NCBI RefSeq assembly: GCF_943737015.1 | Contig: NZ_CALSFP010000001.1 | Span: 1,116,001 to 1,180,000 of the forward strand | DNA: 64,000 bases | From: Staphylococcus sp. Marseille-Q5304 | Lineage (GTDB): Bacteria > Bacillota > Bacilli > Staphylococcales > Staphylococcaceae | Direction: 5' to 3' | Part shown: positions 1 through 10,549 of the stretch, piece after piece | Layout of the letters: each line of letters begins with the position of its first letter | Numbering within the stretch: the first letter of the stretch is position 1 | The notes under the pieces: generated by a model | Told to the model about the DNA's origin: nothing | Databases searched by the model: none | Seen by the model: the letters and a program-made list of their open reading frames with translations, nothing else | Position numbers and translations under genes: made by a program

Positions 1-1163
1 TCATGTGCCAGAACAAAAGTTTCTGTCATCTTACCAGTCCAAGAAATAAATACATACGAATGCGTAGCATAGGGACTAGCACAATATGCACCCGTCTCTT
101 TACCTTTATTTTGTGCAAAATCAATCCATCTATCTTTATAAGCACGTTCAACCATATTTAAATAATCTTGGCCAAGTATTTTTAAAGCGCCAAAGATATA
201 CTGTTTTGAATCTTCAATTGAAATGGATGGTTCATAATCAGGGTCAATCGATACTTGTAAATCTTCAAAACGCATCGTATCTTGTCCATGAACACGTTTT
301 AGTAACTTTGCGTATTTCTGCATAATTGGCGCCAGGTCACTCATAATAACATCGATTTGACGGTCAAACATTTCACGTGTCACTTCTTGCTCTGATAACA
401 AATAGTCGATAACAGAATCATAACCTCTAAGATTTGCTTCAATTTTTTCTTGTTGAACATGCATATTATATGTAGCCGCAGTAGTATGTTGGTATTTACT
501 GATTGCATGACTAAAATATTTAAAGCTTTTTCTGCGGAATTCTGTATCTGGATCATCCTCATATTCATTTTCAAAAGTTGTATAATCCAATGGATAAGTT
601 TGGTCTTTATATTTAAATGTACCAAAATCAATATCTAACATTTTTGTAATGCCATACAGCTCAAAAGGACTGTCAAAAGTAGGGGATAAACTAGCTAAAG
701 TACTTTCAACTTCAGGTGATAATTGATATTGTTGCTTATCTTTCAACTTTTTTAAATAATGTGGATATTTACTGTTTTCAATTAACTCATTGATTAATGA
801 TTCAGGTTGTTGCAAAATTTCTGATTCAACAAAAGTTAGTTCACTAGCAATTTTCCCATTGTAATTAGTTAGCTTTGAACTTAACGTTTGTGCTGCTTCA
901 TTTGTAACATCAACACTTAATCTTAATTCTGCATAGTTACTCATTCGATCAACATTTATTAGTATTTCCACATATGTATCTAATGCATGTTCAATCGTTT
1001 TTATATTATTGAGCGTGTTATAAAATTGCTTGTGGAAATCCTGGGCTTGTTTTAATGTGATATCTAACATTTCATAGAATTCAGCATCTGTTGCAAATAA
1101 TTCTGTAATATCCCAAGTTTCTTCTTGAGGGACATGTTTTCGTTTTGGTAAAGATTCGACCAT
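1..1163 (-). CDS. pepF: Oligoendopeptidase F, M3 family (3' end outside window)
   Basis: The N-terminal 387 codons are present and read off the left edge. PepF is a cytoplasmic zinc metallopeptidase that cuts oligopeptides. The start is the ATG at 1163, preceded by an AAGGAG ribosome binding site. The N-terminal part (about residues 1-200) is the helical lobe typical of PepF proteins (usual length about 600 aa). The last complete residues read MTETFVLAH and the next two bases begin a Glu codon, so the window ends inside the expected HExxH zinc motif. The catalytic centre itself cannot be inspected here. I expect the gene to be intact beyond the edge but cannot see it. Confidence 0.9.
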   Translation of the reverse strand, partial: MVESLPKRKHVPQEETWDITELFATDAEFYEMLDITLKQAQDFHKQFYNTLNNIKTIEHALDTYVEILINVDRMSNYAELRLSVDVTNEAAQTLSSKLTNYNGKIASELTFVESEILQQPESLINELIENSKYPHYLKKLKDKQQYQLSPEVESTLASLSPTFDSPFELYGITKMLDIDFGTFKYKDQTYPLDYTTFENEYEDDPDTEFRRKSFKYFSHAISKYQHTTAATYNMHVQQEKIEANLRGYDSVIDYLLSEQEVTREMFDRQIDVIMSDLAPIMQKYAKLLKRVHGQDTMRFEDLQVSIDPDYEPSISIEDSKQYIFGALKILGQDYLNMVERAYKDRWIDFAQNKGKETGAYCASPYATHSYVFISWTGKMTETFVLAH

Positions 1164-1403
1164 ACAATCACTCCTTAAGCATACTTTATATCATTATTCA
1201 CTGTTAATTATACTAGAAAACACCACAAAAAATACACTACAGGGCTTACATTTCATCGCTAATAGAGCATCAATATTAAATTTATCTAAAATACAATAAT
1301 TATTTTCGATTGTACAGCTAAAGACTGAATGAAAATCTTAATAAATTTAGTATAATAATATTAAGATTAATTATGCATACTATAATATTAAGGAGCGCTA
1401 AAG

Positions 1404-1769
1404 ATGACATTAACCGATTTACCACACTACTTATGGATTACTGTAATTGCTGTCATATTATTAACTGTATTTAATACACTCGTGTTGCATAAATGGTTTG
1501 CTACACCAATCATTACATTTCTTATATTAACTATAGCAGCATTTTTCATTCCAATATTCTATGATATATCTTATAAACCGTTATTCGGTTATGCGATGTT
1601 CATGTCTATCATAAGCATAATTATAAGTTTCTTAATATGGTTCTTTACGAGAAATTGGCGACGTCAACGTGAACAAAAGAGAATTGAAAAAGTTATACGA
1701 AAGCATCATCATTATTATGGCCAAAATCATTATCCAAGAAATGATTTCAATCATCATTATCGTTACTAA
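1404..1769 (+). CDS. Small multi-pass membrane protein of unknown function
   Basis: A 121-aa protein with a good AAGGAGCG ribosome binding site before the ATG. Three hydrophobic segments (about residues 8-28, 35-53 and 62-84) are followed by a basic stretch with RNWRRQREQKR and a tail rich in His, Tyr and Asn (residues 101-121, six His). The layout suggests an integral membrane protein with a cytoplasmic C-terminus. I do not recognise a named family with confidence; a distant relation to DUF2651-type small membrane proteins is possible. It stands alone between divergent pepF and a terminator, so it looks monocistronic. Whether the His-rich tail binds metal is speculation. Confidence 0.75.
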   Translation: MTLTDLPHYLWITVIAVILLTVFNTLVLHKWFATPIITFLILTIAAFFIPIFYDISYKPLFGYAMFMSIISIIISFLIWFFTRNWRRQREQKRIEKVIRKHHHYYGQNHYPRNDFNHHYRY

Positions 1770-1791
1770 TAGAAACTCAATTACAAGATTT

Positions 1792-1824
1792 AAAGTTCAG
1801 TGCATAAGGTACTGAACTTTTTTA
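1792..1824 (+). terminator. Terminator of the small membrane protein gene
   Basis: AAAGTTCAGT (1792-1801) pairs with ACTGAACTTT (1811-1820), and a T run follows on the plus strand. Confidence 0.8.
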
Positions 1825-2382
1825 TATACACGATTAAACGAAATGAACATAAATCTCATAAATGGGGCACCTTTTTTTAAATATATATAACGTCCTATAA
1901 TATATATTATGTAAACTAAAAAGAAATTGAAAATCTATACTCAATAATTCAGCATTATTTATCATGCATTATCAATAAATTACAATTTGTAAGTTGTCAT
2001 GCATGTATCCATTAATCATTTCGTAAGATGCATCAATCTATAAACTTTCTAATCACTATGGTTATGAAATTTGCACTGAGCTTTATACTGATATGCAAAA
2101 TCATTTTTCGATGCAACTCACGTTAAATCTCAGCATTACTCCTAATATTTAAATTAAAAATTTAATATCAGAAACCTGTATATATGCAAATGGCTCAAGA
2201 TTTATTAGAAATAATTATATAATTAATAGAATCAACAATATAACAATAAACTTGCTATGAAATAGTACTAATAAACTCATTATTTTATAAGTAATCCTTA
2301 ATTACAGTAAGTTTCAATTAAAATAAATATATATAGTTTACATAATATTTCTATAGTTAATTTAATTCCTACTAAAAGAAAA
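1825..2382. other. Gene-free AT-rich stretch with one protein-like fragment
   Basis: No complete gene is visible in this 560-bp stretch. One open frame at 2027-2152 on the plus strand, without a start codon, reads like real protein (it contains HYGYEICTELY and HFSMQLTLNL) and stops at TAA 2150-2152. It is preceded by a stop at 2024-2026. It may be the decayed 3' end of a lost gene, but it may also be chance. Confidence 0.35.
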
Positions 2383-2416
2383 AGCTTATAGGCATTTTCA
2401 TATACCTATAAGCCTT
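2383..2416 (-). terminator. Terminator of the femA-femB transcript
   Basis: GCTTATAGG (2384-2392) pairs with CCTATAAGC (2405-2413). The T run is on the minus strand, just below the femB stop. Confidence 0.8.
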
Positions 2417-2439
2417 AAATATAATATCTAGAACTTATG

Positions 2440-3699
2440 TTATTTCTTAATTTTCTTTCTTGCTTTGTTTAATGTATTGAATAACCAATATTTTGTTTTC
2501 TTAATTGGTTTATAGAAGTCGCCGATAAGTTCTTCGATTTGAACATTGAAACCACGTTTAAAGCGATATACGCCGTAGTCTTCACTGTTTTCTGTGAAAT
2601 CTCCTGATAAACCGTAGAAATTGTAACGTGTATATCCATGCTCGAAACAGTAATTAATCATGAACCAATGCATCATATATGGTCCCATATATTGGTTATA
2701 CTTTTCTGAAGAACCGCCAGAGAAGTAGTTCACTTCATAAGCATTTGTAAAGTAAACGCCTGATGCTAGGTTTAAGACTGAACCGTCTGTTTGTCTTAAC
2801 TCACTCGCTTGTAACAATTCTTTCTTGTCATGTTCAATTTGTTTATCGAGTTCAGCAATTTTCTTTAATTGTTTATCTGATTTATTTTCTTTTGCCATCA
2901 TTTGATCACGACGAGATTCTTTATCGTTTAATGACTCTTGTGTGTTGTTAATATATTCATCTAAATCGATATATGCTAACGGTATTAATGCTTTATCTCC
3001 GTAATTATCGATAAAGTTATAGAAATATTCGTCTGTTTTTGAAACGAAACCAGTACGTGCTTCAGTTTCACGATAAAGCTCTAAAAATTGATCAAATTCA
3101 TCACGTTTAAGGAAACGAACTTTTACGCCGTAGTTAATTGCTTTATTGACATTACGCTTTCTTTGGCTATCAAATTGCTTTTTAAGTGAGGCTGGTGTTT
3201 CATTTTCTAAGTTTAACACGCCCATCCAACGAACTTGACTTGAACTATCATACTGAGTTGTGAATCCGTGATGCGTATAGCCATGTGATTTAAACAAGTT
3301 CACTAAGGCGTCATTTTTATCTCGATCTGGGAATTGATTAATATCTTTATCATAAATATTGTAAATCCAGTATGGGTCTAATTTTACATATAAGCAGTTA
3401 TGTTGTTGTAAATAACTATCGAGTTCACGTAAGTAGAAATCGATTAATCCTAAATCATTATAATCCATCACAGGACCACGGTTAGAATAATAAACATAGC
3501 TACCCATAGTAGGAATTTTTGAGAAAAGACTAGCTGCAATAACTTGATTATCATCATCTTTTAAGCCCAGTAATACAACTTGAAATCCATCATTTTCTCT
3601 TGTCGCAATATTTTCTTTCACTTGGAAATAATGACTTTCTAACGCTGGATTCTGTACAAAATTTTCGTATTCTTTGACAGTTAACTCAGTAAATTTCAT
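2440..3699 (-). CDS. femB: FemB, glycyltransferase adding Gly4-Gly5 of the interpeptide bridge
   Basis: FemB transfers glycine from glycyl-tRNA to lipid II at the cytoplasmic membrane face and completes the pentaglycine bridge that supports lysostaphin sensitivity and methicillin resistance. The 419-aa length is that of the family. It has two GNAT-like lobes split by a helical coiled-coil arm (about residues 245-305, rich in Lys/Glu/Gln). [10 protein letters not shown] and FYGLSGDF are recognisable Fem signatures. It follows femA by 27 bp in one operon. From memory it is clearly similar but not identical to S. aureus FemB, which supports a non-aureus staphylococcus. Distinction from FemA rests on order and on the sequence [13 protein letters not shown]. 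Confidence 0.96.
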   Translation of the reverse strand: MKFTELTVKEYENFVQNPALESHYFQVKENIATRENDGFQVVLLGLKDDDNQVIAASLFSKIPTMGSYVYYSNRGPVMDYNDLGLIDFYLRELDSYLQQHNCLYVKLDPYWIYNIYDKDINQFPDRDKNDALVNLFKSHGYTHHGFTTQYDSSSQVRWMGVLNLENETPASLKKQFDSQRKRNVNKAINYGVKVRFLKRDEFDQFLELYRETEARTGFVSKTDEYFYNFIDNYGDKALIPLAYIDLDEYINNTQESLNDKESRRDQMMAKENKSDKQLKKIAELDKQIEHDKKELLQASELRQTDGSVLNLASGVYFTNAYEVNYFSGGSSEKYNQYMGPYMMHWFMINYCFEHGYTRYNFYGLSGDFTENSEDYGVYRFKRGFNVQIEELIGDFYKPIKKTKYWLFNTLNKARKKIKK

Positions 3700-3726
3700 T
3701 CTAGCTTAGTTCCCTTCTATATATGT

Positions 3727-4986
3727 TTACTTTTTGTCCTTAATATCTTTTAATTTCTTATAAATGTTATAAATAGGTTTGTTAATCGGTTTAATAAAGT
3801 CACCAACATATTCTACAACGTCTGCGTTATAGCCTTTTTTAAATTTAACAACTCCCGCATCTTCTGCATCTTCTGAAAAATCACCAGTAATTCCATAGAA
3901 GTTATAACGATTAATTCCATGTTCTAAAGCATAGTTAATCATTTTCCATTGAATTGCGTAGCTTCCTGCAAAGTGTCTAAACTCATTAGCTGTACCACCA
4001 GCATAATATACAACTTCAAATGGATTAATTATGAAGAATGCAGCCGATATTGGTAATTCATTCCCATGTTCTTCTTGTAATGCTTTCGCTTCGTCAATTT
4101 TTTGTTGATTTGCTACAAGTTGTTTTTCTAAATTGTCTCGCTTATTGTACGACTTTTTATTGTCTGGTCGTTTTTCGATATCTTTTAATGCTTTATTAAT
4201 ATCTTTAGTTAAAGCTTCTCGATCAAGTTTCAACTCTTCGATGTATTCATCAAAGTCCATGTAAGCTAATGGTACTAAGACACGATCCTTATAATACTTC
4301 AAACGATTGTAATAGAAACTATCATTTCTATCGTCGAAGGCTTTCGTCTCAGAAGTTTCTTCCATAAATTGGCGGAAAATCGGTAATTCTTCTTTATTTA
4401 AAAATCTAATCTTAACGCCATTTTTCTGAACTTTTTTAGTATTACGTTTTCTTAAACTATCCATTCCTTTTAAAACGTCTTTTTCAGTTTTATCTGTTAA
4501 ATCTAAAACAGAATGGAACCGAACTTGTTTGTCAGAATGGAAACCTGTGAAAAATCCTTGGTGTTTAAATCCAAGTTGCTTCATCTTATCAAAGAACCAA
4601 TCATTTCCTGCATTTTCAAGTACGTCACCCTCGTGGTTACGATACTGATATGCTAAATATGGATCTACTCTTAAATAGATTGCATTATGTTTTTTTGCAT
4701 ATTGTGCCAATTCATTAAAGAAAAAATGAACAAGTTCTTTATTATCAAAATCTATAACAGGTCCTCTGTTCGTATAGAAAGATTTGAAAAAACGCATTAC
4801 AGGTATTGCTGTCATTAAACAAGCTGCAATAACTTGATTATTATTATCCTTTATACCTACTAAATGCGTTTCAGCACCTTCTGCAACCTTTAATTCATAG
4901 TTCGCAGTCATTTGAGTGAAATGACTGTTGGGCATTTTATCTGTAAATTCCCCGAATTCTTTAGCGGTTAAATTTGTAAATTTCAT
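3727..4986 (-). CDS. femA: FemA, glycyltransferase adding Gly2-Gly3 of the interpeptide bridge
   Basis: FemA adds the second and third glycines to the lipid II side chain after FemX. The protein begins MKFTNLTAKEFGEFTDKMPN, the well-known staphylococcal FemA start, and has the family length of 419 aa. Two acyltransferase lobes flank a charged coiled-coil arm near residues 245-305. YTNRGPVIDF and FYGITGDFSEDAEDAG are the conserved substrate-binding region signatures. It is the first gene of the femA-femB operon, with an AGGAGT-type ribosome binding site. Nothing looks broken. A tandem paralogue pair with about 40 percent shared pattern is what the family shows. Confidence 0.97.
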   Translation of the reverse strand: MKFTNLTAKEFGEFTDKMPNSHFTQMTANYELKVAEGAETHLVGIKDNNNQVIAACLMTAIPVMRFFKSFYTNRGPVIDFDNKELVHFFFNELAQYAKKHNAIYLRVDPYLAYQYRNHEGDVLENAGNDWFFDKMKQLGFKHQGFFTGFHSDKQVRFHSVLDLTDKTEKDVLKGMDSLRKRNTKKVQKNGVKIRFLNKEELPIFRQFMEETSETKAFDDRNDSFYYNRLKYYKDRVLVPLAYMDFDEYIEELKLDREALTKDINKALKDIEKRPDNKKSYNKRDNLEKQLVANQQKIDEAKALQEEHGNELPISAAFFIINPFEVVYYAGGTANEFRHFAGSYAIQWKMINYALEHGINRYNFYGITGDFSEDAEDAGVVKFKKGYNADVVEYVGDFIKPINKPIYNIYKKLKDIKDKK

Positions 4987-5326
4987 TTTTTAATAAACTC
5001 CTAATTGTCTATAGTACTTTGATACAATGTTTGCTCTTAATCTCGATTATTATACAATAATCGTTCATAAAACAAAATCAATACCTATTTTGTGCATCGT
5101 ACCTATCACTTTTATATAACATAAACAGATTTTTCCACTATAAGTATCTTTATATCCTTTATTATATCATTCATACAAATTTATCAAAGAATAAACTATT
5201 ATGAATATGACTTATCTTTATTTCAATTATTACTTTAAGCATCATTATTTAATTAAATTGTAAAATAATACTATAATTGCTATTTTAAATAATACTGACT
5301 ATGTACATAGGTCAATTGAAAAAATA
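4987..5326. other. Upstream region of femAB, no gene seen
   Basis: This stretch is AT-rich with many stops in all frames. It should hold the femA promoter, but I cannot choose a single convincing -35/-10 pair. No repeat or RNA gene was recognised. Confidence 0.5.
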
Positions 5327-5360
5327 AAAACTGGAAAACACTACGTTCTCCAGTTTTTTA
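5326..5360. terminator. Terminator below the DJ-1/PfpI gene
   Basis: AAAACTGGA and TCCAGTTTT form a hairpin with A/T flanks on both sides, so it can work in either direction. It lies just after the stop of the minus-strand gene at 5393. Confidence 0.75.
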
Positions 5361-5392
5361 TAATACTTTTAGCTTAAGCTTCAACTTTCATA

Positions 5393-6052
5393 TTATTTTA
5401 AAGCATCTCTTAATGCTTCACCGATTGCAACGCTTGATTGTGGATTTTGACCTGTAATAAATTGTCCATCTTTTTCCACGTGTACTGAGAAGTTATCATC
5501 GGCAACAAATTTAGCACCTTGGTTTTCTAATTCCGTTTGAGTTAGGAAAGGTACTTTTTCGTCTAATTTCATCGTACGTTCTTCATCATCTGTAAATGAA
5601 GTTAATGTCACGCCGTCAACTAAGAAATTACCATCGTTGTCTTTGGCACCTACAAAAGCACTTTGACCATGACAAACTGATGAAATATACTTACCTTCAC
5701 CTTTAAATTGTGCAAGAATTGCTGCAAGCTTTTGATTGTGTGCATAATCAAATACTGTGCCGTGACCACCAGGTAAATAAACAGCATCGTAATTATCAAC
5801 ATTAACATCATCTAAACTAGATAATTGTTTAATTTTTTCAACGAAGTCACTATATTTATTTAATTCATCGTTTTGAGTAGAATTAGGGTCAATCGGTACT
5901 TCCCCACCGTTGATTGAAACAAGATCTACATCAACACCTGATTCCGTTAAAATATTATAAGGTTCACTCGCCTCTTCTAACCATAATCCTGTAGGTGTAC
6001 CGTCGTCATATTGATCTCTGCTTGTTAAAACAAACAATACTTTTTTAGTCAA
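5393..6052 (-). CDS. DJ-1/PfpI (Hsp31-like) glutamine amidotransferase-fold protein
   Basis: The DJ-1/PfpI superfamily includes Hsp31-type chaperones and glyoxalase III or deglycase-type enzymes; the exact substrate here is not visible. The key residues are seen: the nucleophile-elbow motif SSVCHGQSAF (about residues 127-136) with Cys, and the upstream YLPGGHGTVFDY glycine loop. The length (219-222 aa) fits Hsp31-like proteins. The start is probably the TTG at 6052, since the GAGGTG Shine-Dalgarno sequence sits 6 bases upstream; a GTG at 6061 lies inside that site. The gene is single and has its own terminator. A role in carbonyl or oxidative stress is inference from the family. Confidence 0.85.
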   Translation of the reverse strand: MTKKVLFVLTSRDQYDDGTPTGLWLEEASEPYNILTESGVDVDLVSINGGEVPIDPNSTQNDELNKYSDFVEKIKQLSSLDDVNVDNYDAVYLPGGHGTVFDYAHNQKLAAILAQFKGEGKYISSVCHGQSAFVGAKDNDGNFLVDGVTLTSFTDDEERTMKLDEKVPFLTQTELENQGAKFVADDNFSVHVEKDGQFITGQNPQSSVAIGEALRDALK

Positions 6053-6182
6053 AATTGTCACCTCTATATAATGAATTTGAAATTAGCTTAAGTTATTACT
6101 ATACATGCGCTTTTTATTACTTAGCATGATGCTAATTTCTCTTCAAAGATTCTAATGATACTTTACCCGTATTATTTATATG

Positions 6183-6929
6183 TTATTCATTTTGATCTAG
6201 AGGTTTATCTAACGCTTGTCGAATAGATTTTAGAAATTGTATAGTTGTTTCCACATTATCATTTTCAAAGCGTTTGACAATTTCACTCCCCATAACGACA
6301 CCATCTGCTACACTCACAATATCAGTAACATGTAACGAGTTACGAATGCCGAAACCAGCTACTACTGGTATATCTGTTAATGTTTGAATGTGTTGAATCG
6401 TACGCTTTAAATCTGGATGGAATTTACCATTTTCACCCGTAGTTGCATTCATCGTCACTGTATACATGAACCCTTCAGCGTCTTTCGCAATTTGTTCAAT
6501 TCGTGATTCAGAAGTAGTCATCGCAATTAAAGAAATGATATTTACAGTACGATTTGGATGACGTTTCTTCAATTGTTGTATGAGTTCATGTGGTAAATCT
6601 GGAATGATTACACCATAAATACCAGCTTGCGCACATGCGTTGAAAAATTCAGTTTCGCCATAATGTTGAATGATGTTGTAATAGGTCATTAGCACATAGT
6701 TACTCGTAATTTCTTCTTGATGTTTTTCTAATTGATCGAAAATATACTGTACATTCACACCTTCTTCTATTGCTTTAGCCCCAGCATCCATAATTACCGG
6801 TCCATCAGCTACCGGGTCCGAGAAAGGCACACCGATTTCCACAATATCGGCTCCAACTTCATTTAATGTCTTTAAATTATCAATAAATGACGTATTTCCC
6901 ATAATGTATGGTATAAATAGTTTACGCAT
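6183..6929 (-). CDS. trpA: Tryptophan synthase alpha subunit
   Basis: TrpA cleaves indole-3-glycerol phosphate to indole, which is channelled to TrpB. The 248-aa TIM barrel shows [17 protein letters not shown] near residue 35, with the catalytic Glu and Asp. [10 protein letters not shown] and [10 protein letters not shown] in the C-terminal part form the phosphate site. The ATG at 6929 is preceded by AAAGGTGG at 9-bp spacing, so the earlier in-frame GTG at 6941 is less likely. It overlaps the end of trpB by 8 bp, which indicates translational coupling. It is the last gene of the trp operon. No terminator hairpin was identified directly after the stop. Confidence 0.96.
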   Translation of the reverse strand: MRKLFIPYIMGNTSFIDNLKTLNEVGADIVEIGVPFSDPVADGPVIMDAGAKAIEEGVNVQYIFDQLEKHQEEITSNYVLMTYYNIIQHYGETEFFNACAQAGIYGVIIPDLPHELIQQLKKRHPNRTVNIISLIAMTTSESRIEQIAKDAEGFMYTVTMNATTGENGKFHPDLKRTIQHIQTLTDIPVVAGFGIRNSLHVTDIVSVADGVVMGSEIVKRFENDNVETTIQFLKSIRQALDKPLDQNE

Positions 6930-8139
6930 CGCCTTCACCACCTTTATTCATATATGCACGGATTGTATCCATATCTTTATCTCCACGACCAGATACAGTT
7001 ACTACAATAATTTCATCTTCGCTCATTCGAGGTGCAAGCTCCTCAACGTAACTTAAAGCATGCGCACTTTCAATAGCTGGTATAATACCTTCTGCTTTAG
7101 TAAATCGTACAAGTGCTTCCATTGCTTGATTATCACTCGCCGTCACATAATCTACTCTTCCAATATCATGATAATACGAATGTTCAGGACCAACCCCTGG
7201 GTAATCTAACCCTGCTGAAATTGAATGTGCTAGTTGAATTTGACCATCTTCATTTTGTAACAAATACATTTTAGTCCCATGTAGCACCCCGACTTTGCCT
7301 TGCGTGATTGCTAATGCATGACGATCCGTTTTTACACCTTTACCAGCAGCTTCTACACCATATAATTTAACGTCGTCTTTTATAAATGGATAAAACGTGC
7401 CTATCGCATTGGATCCTCCACCTACACAAGCAACGATTGCATCAGGTAAACGCCCTTCTTTATCTTGTATTTGACCTTTGATTTCTTCTCCGATGACACT
7501 TTGAAAGTCTCGTACCATTGTTGGAAATGGATCAGGTCCAAGCGCAGAACCTAACAAGTAATGCGTATCATCTACGTGACTCACCCAGTATTGTAGTGCT
7601 TTATTTACAGCATCTGACAACGTGCCTTGCCCTTCAGTTACTGATTTAACTGTCGCACCTAACAATTCCATTCTAAATACGTTTAGCGATTGTCGTTTAA
7701 TATCTTCTTCACCCATAAATACAACGAGTTCCATATCAAATAACGCGGCAACAGTTGCACTCGCAACCCCGTGCTGGCCTGCACCAGTTTCTGCTACGAG
7801 TTTCTTCTTGCCCATGCGTTTTGCAAGTAAAGCTTGTCCTAATGCGTTGTTGATTTTATGCGCGCCAGTATGGTTTAAATCTTCTCTTTTCAAATAAATT
7901 TTTGCCCCACCTAATGTTTCCGTATAAGATTTCGCATACGTTAACGGTGTTTCTCGCCCTACATATTCTTTTAAATAATACGTTAATTCTTCTTTAATTT
8001 GTGGGTCTTCTTTCGCTTTGTTATAGGCTTGTTTCAGTTCTTGAATTGCTGGCATTAACGTTTCTGGTACAAATTGTCCCCCGTATTCACCGAAAAAACC
8101 AAATTCATCTGCTTGCGTTTGAATATTACGTTGCATCAT
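6922..8139 (-). CDS. trpB: Tryptophan synthase beta subunit
   Basis: TrpB is the PLP enzyme that condenses indole with serine to make tryptophan. The 405-aa protein has the PLP lysine motif [15 protein letters not shown] (about residue 95), the phosphate loop [10 protein letters not shown] and the conserved [10 protein letters not shown]. The ATG at 8139 follows AAAGGAG; a second ATG directly follows. It starts 14 bp inside the end of trpF, so its expression could be partly coupled to trpF translation. That matters here because trpF is interrupted, although trpB has its own strong ribosome binding site. The sequence looks complete. Confidence 0.97.
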   Translation of the reverse strand: MMQRNIQTQADEFGFFGEYGGQFVPETLMPAIQELKQAYNKAKEDPQIKEELTYYLKEYVGRETPLTYAKSYTETLGGAKIYLKREDLNHTGAHKINNALGQALLAKRMGKKKLVAETGAGQHGVASATVAALFDMELVVFMGEEDIKRQSLNVFRMELLGATVKSVTEGQGTLSDAVNKALQYWVSHVDDTHYLLGSALGPDPFPTMVRDFQSVIGEEIKGQIQDKEGRLPDAIVACVGGGSNAIGTFYPFIKDDVKLYGVEAAGKGVKTDRHALAITQGKVGVLHGTKMYLLQNEDGQIQLAHSISAGLDYPGVGPEHSYYHDIGRVDYVTASDNQAMEALVRFTKAEGIIPAIESAHALSYVEELAPRMSEDEIIVVTVSGRGDKDMDTIRAYMNKGGEGDA

Positions 8140-8767
8140 ATTTTTTCTCCTTTACTTTTAAAATAATGTCTTTCATCTTATTTATATCTTTAACATCTTC
8201 ACTTTCGATTCCACTCGCAATGTCGTATCCACTATGCGCTAATTCTAATTGCTCTAGTTTGTTAATATTTTCAAGATCAATTCCGCCTGCAATCAAAAAT
8301 TCAATTCCTGTGAGTCCTTGCAATATTTCCCAATTATAAACTTTACCTGTACCACCATAACTTTCTGAAGGTGTATCTATAATAAATAGGTCGATATCAG
8401 TGCGATAATATTCAATCGCGTTTGATAAAGCATCTTTGTCTTAAGCGGGCAGTGCTTTAATTAATTTAATGTGCGGAAAAAGTCGTTTTATTTGTTGAAT
8501 GAATTCTATACTTTCTGAACCGTGTAATTGTATAGCCGTTAATGAAGTCGATTCGATAAGGTTTGAAATTGTATCAAAATTAGGATTAACGACTACCACA
8601 ACCTTTTCTATATGCTTTGGAATTATATCCGTAAACTGTTTGATTGTCGGAACGTCGACATATCTTTTACTTTTGGGATAATGTATAAACCCAATTGCGT
8701 CAATATTTAAATCTCTAACTTTAGCAACATCTTCCAACGTACGAAATCCACAAAATTTTAATTTCAT
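8126..8767 (-). pseudogene. trpF: Phosphoribosylanthranilate isomerase, interrupted by an in-frame TAA
   Basis: TrpF isomerises N-(5'-phosphoribosyl)anthranilate in the tryptophan pathway. The first 108 codons (8767-8444) are typical, starting MKLKFCGF and containing IQLHGSES. They then hit TAA at 8443-8441 after KALPA. Reading on in the same frame restores the rest of the family: DLFIIDTPSESYGGTG, FLIAGGIDLENI and GYDIASGIES, ending at 8126. No frameshift is needed, so this is a single nonsense codon in a gene of otherwise normal length (213 sense codons). The conserved downstream half indicates a recent event or a base error. It overlaps trpC by 4 bp and trpB by 14 bp, as in an intact operon. 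Confidence 0.9.
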
Positions 8768-9546
8768 CGTTGGACCTTCTCTAATTTTAAACTTGGTAAA
8801 AATTGACTCAAGTCATCGCAAGTCATCAATGATTCCCCTATTAACATTCCGCTTATACCTGATGCTACAATATTTTCAACATCACTTCGGTTACGGATTC
8901 CACTTTCTGAAATATAATTCACATTGGGTTGATAATCTTCTAAAATTTCGTTTGTATGCAATACATCAGTAACAAAACGTTTTAAATCCCTATTATTAAT
9001 ACCGATTAATTCAGCACCAAGTTGATGTGCTCTCTTAAGTTCTGCTTTATCATGCACTTCAACTAACACTTCTAAGTTTAAAGATCGTGCGTAATGATAA
9101 AGTTCCTGTAATTCTTCATCATTTAATACGTTTACGATGAGTAATATAATTGATGCGCCAGCCTTGCGTGCAACATCAATTTGTATTTTTTCAACTATAA
9201 AATCTTTACATAACACCGGTAAATTCGTCTCGATAGTTAACTCTTGTAACCTTTCAAAACTACCTTCAAAATACTGTTCATCTGTAAGTATTGAAACTGC
9301 ATTCGCACCATATTGTTCATATTGCTTAACCTGTTGTATTAAATTTCTTTCAGGTAATCTATCAATAGATGGACTTTTAGATTTTATTTCAGCAATGATG
9401 GCTAATTCTTTTGAAGACTTTATTTGGTCGTTTAATGTTTGTTTATGTGAAACGTCAACGGCTGTTAAAGTTTTTAATTTATCTTCGTAATATCCTTGTG
9501 CTAATAAATCTCTTTTATAAGCTACAATTTCATCCAATATAGTCAT
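8764..9546 (-). CDS. trpC: Indole-3-glycerol phosphate synthase
   Basis: TrpC closes the indole ring to give indole-3-glycerol phosphate. The 260-aa TIM barrel carries the catalytic signature AEIKSKSPS (about residues 50-58). [30 protein letters not shown] and [10 protein letters not shown] then appear in the order expected for the barrel strands. The end overlaps trpF by 4 bp and the start overlaps trpD by 17 bp, so it is translated as part of the operon. Nothing unusual is seen. Confidence 0.96.
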   Translation of the reverse strand: MTILDEIVAYKRDLLAQGYYEDKLKTLTAVDVSHKQTLNDQIKSSKELAIIAEIKSKSPSIDRLPERNLIQQVKQYEQYGANAVSILTDEQYFEGSFERLQELTIETNLPVLCKDFIVEKIQIDVARKAGASIILLIVNVLNDEELQELYHYARSLNLEVLVEVHDKAELKRAHQLGAELIGINNRDLKRFVTDVLHTNEILEDYQPNVNYISESGIRNRSDVENIVASGISGMLIGESLMTCDDLSQFLPSLKLEKVQR

Positions 9547-10549
9547 ATTGATGTCCTCCCATTTTGTTATATTGTGCTAATGCTGCTCCATCATTTATTA
9601 ATTTACTAGCTAAATGTACGCCTTGTTGAATCGAGTCAGTTTGTTCAGCTACGTACAAAGCGATACCTGCGTTTAACACGACGACATCTCGTTTTGCACT
9701 TTGTTCTTCACCATTAAGAATACGTTTAGTGATTGATAGATTATCATGAGCCGAGCCTCCAACGAGATCGCTATTCGGTGCATAGTCAAATCCTAAATCT
9801 TGTGCGTTAAGCGTATAATGTTGGATTTGTCCATCAGATGTTAGTTCATAGATAATATTATCTCCTGATAGAGTGGCTTCATCCATACCATTGGCACCAT
9901 GCAATACGATTGCCCGTCTTCTACCTAAGTCTGAAAGCGTTCGAATGATTTTTTCTAACTTTGAAGGTTCATACACGCCCATAACTTGATAATCTAACTG
10001 GAACGGATTAATCATCGGGCCTGTAATATTAAAGATAGTTGGTTTATCGATGCCTTTTCGTATAGGTTGAATATGTTTCATCACAGGATATGTTTCAGTC
10101 GCACTTAAAAATGCTAATCCTTTCTCTCTCACTTGTTCTATCGTTTTTTCAACCGAGGTCGTTTTGATGTTCATCGCTTTTAACAAATCGGTACTCCCTG
10201 AAGCGGAAGTTATGCTCTTATTACCATGTTTAATAACAGGAACACCCGCACTTGCAACTACGAAAGATACCGTTGTTGAAATATTGAAACTATGCGATTT
10301 ATCTCCTCCTGTACCACACACACAAATACTATTAGGAAACTGAGGTTGTTGTTCATACATTGTCTGAATTAAACTGTTTGCGATATAAGTTAATTCATTT
10401 TGGGTAATTTCTTTATTTGAGAACGTAGACAATAACTGCTTTTTTGTCTCTTCCTTTGCTGTTTCATCTAGTAAAAAGGTAATAAATTGATTCATTTGTT
10501 GTTGATTCAACGGTTCATGTTGATTAATTTGTTCTTGAAGTCGCATCAT
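9530..10549 (-). CDS. trpD: Anthranilate phosphoribosyltransferase
   Basis: TrpD joins anthranilate to PRPP. The 339-aa protein shows the PRPP-binding signature [14 protein letters not shown] (about residues 79-92), the [13 protein letters not shown] loop and the metal-site region GANGMDEAT. The N-terminal small helical domain begins at the ATG at 10549, with an AGAGGTG-type site upstream inside trpG. It overlaps trpG by 26 bp and trpC by 17 bp. This tight packing suggests the operon is translated as a coupled unit. Confidence 0.96.
   Translation of the reverse strand: MMRLQEQINQHEPLNQQQMNQFITFLLDETAKEETKKQLLSTFSNKEITQNELTYIANSLIQTMYEQQPQFPNSICVCGTGGDKSHSFNISTTVSFVVASAGVPVIKHGNKSITSASGSTDLLKAMNIKTTSVEKTIEQVREKGLAFLSATETYPVMKHIQPIRKGIDKPTIFNITGPMINPFQLDYQVMGVYEPSKLEKIIRTLSDLGRRRAIVLHGANGMDEATLSGDNIIYELTSDGQIQHYTLNAQDLGFDYAPNSDLVGGSAHDNLSITKRILNGEEQSAKRDVVVLNAGIALYVAEQTDSIQQGVHLASKLINDGAALAQYNKMGGHQYDYIG

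Noticed and set aside
8001..8339. Open frame opposite trpB and trpF
   Set aside because: It is antisense to clear trp genes, lacks a ribosome binding site and has no family pattern.
8126..8443. Second half of trpF as a separate, reinitiated gene
   Set aside because: There is no ATG and no ribosome binding site between 8440 and the TTG at 8323. It is better read as the remainder of one interrupted trpF.
8441..8443. Programmed stop-codon readthrough in trpF
   Set aside because: The stop is TAA followed by G, not a leaky context, and no recoding structure was noticed.
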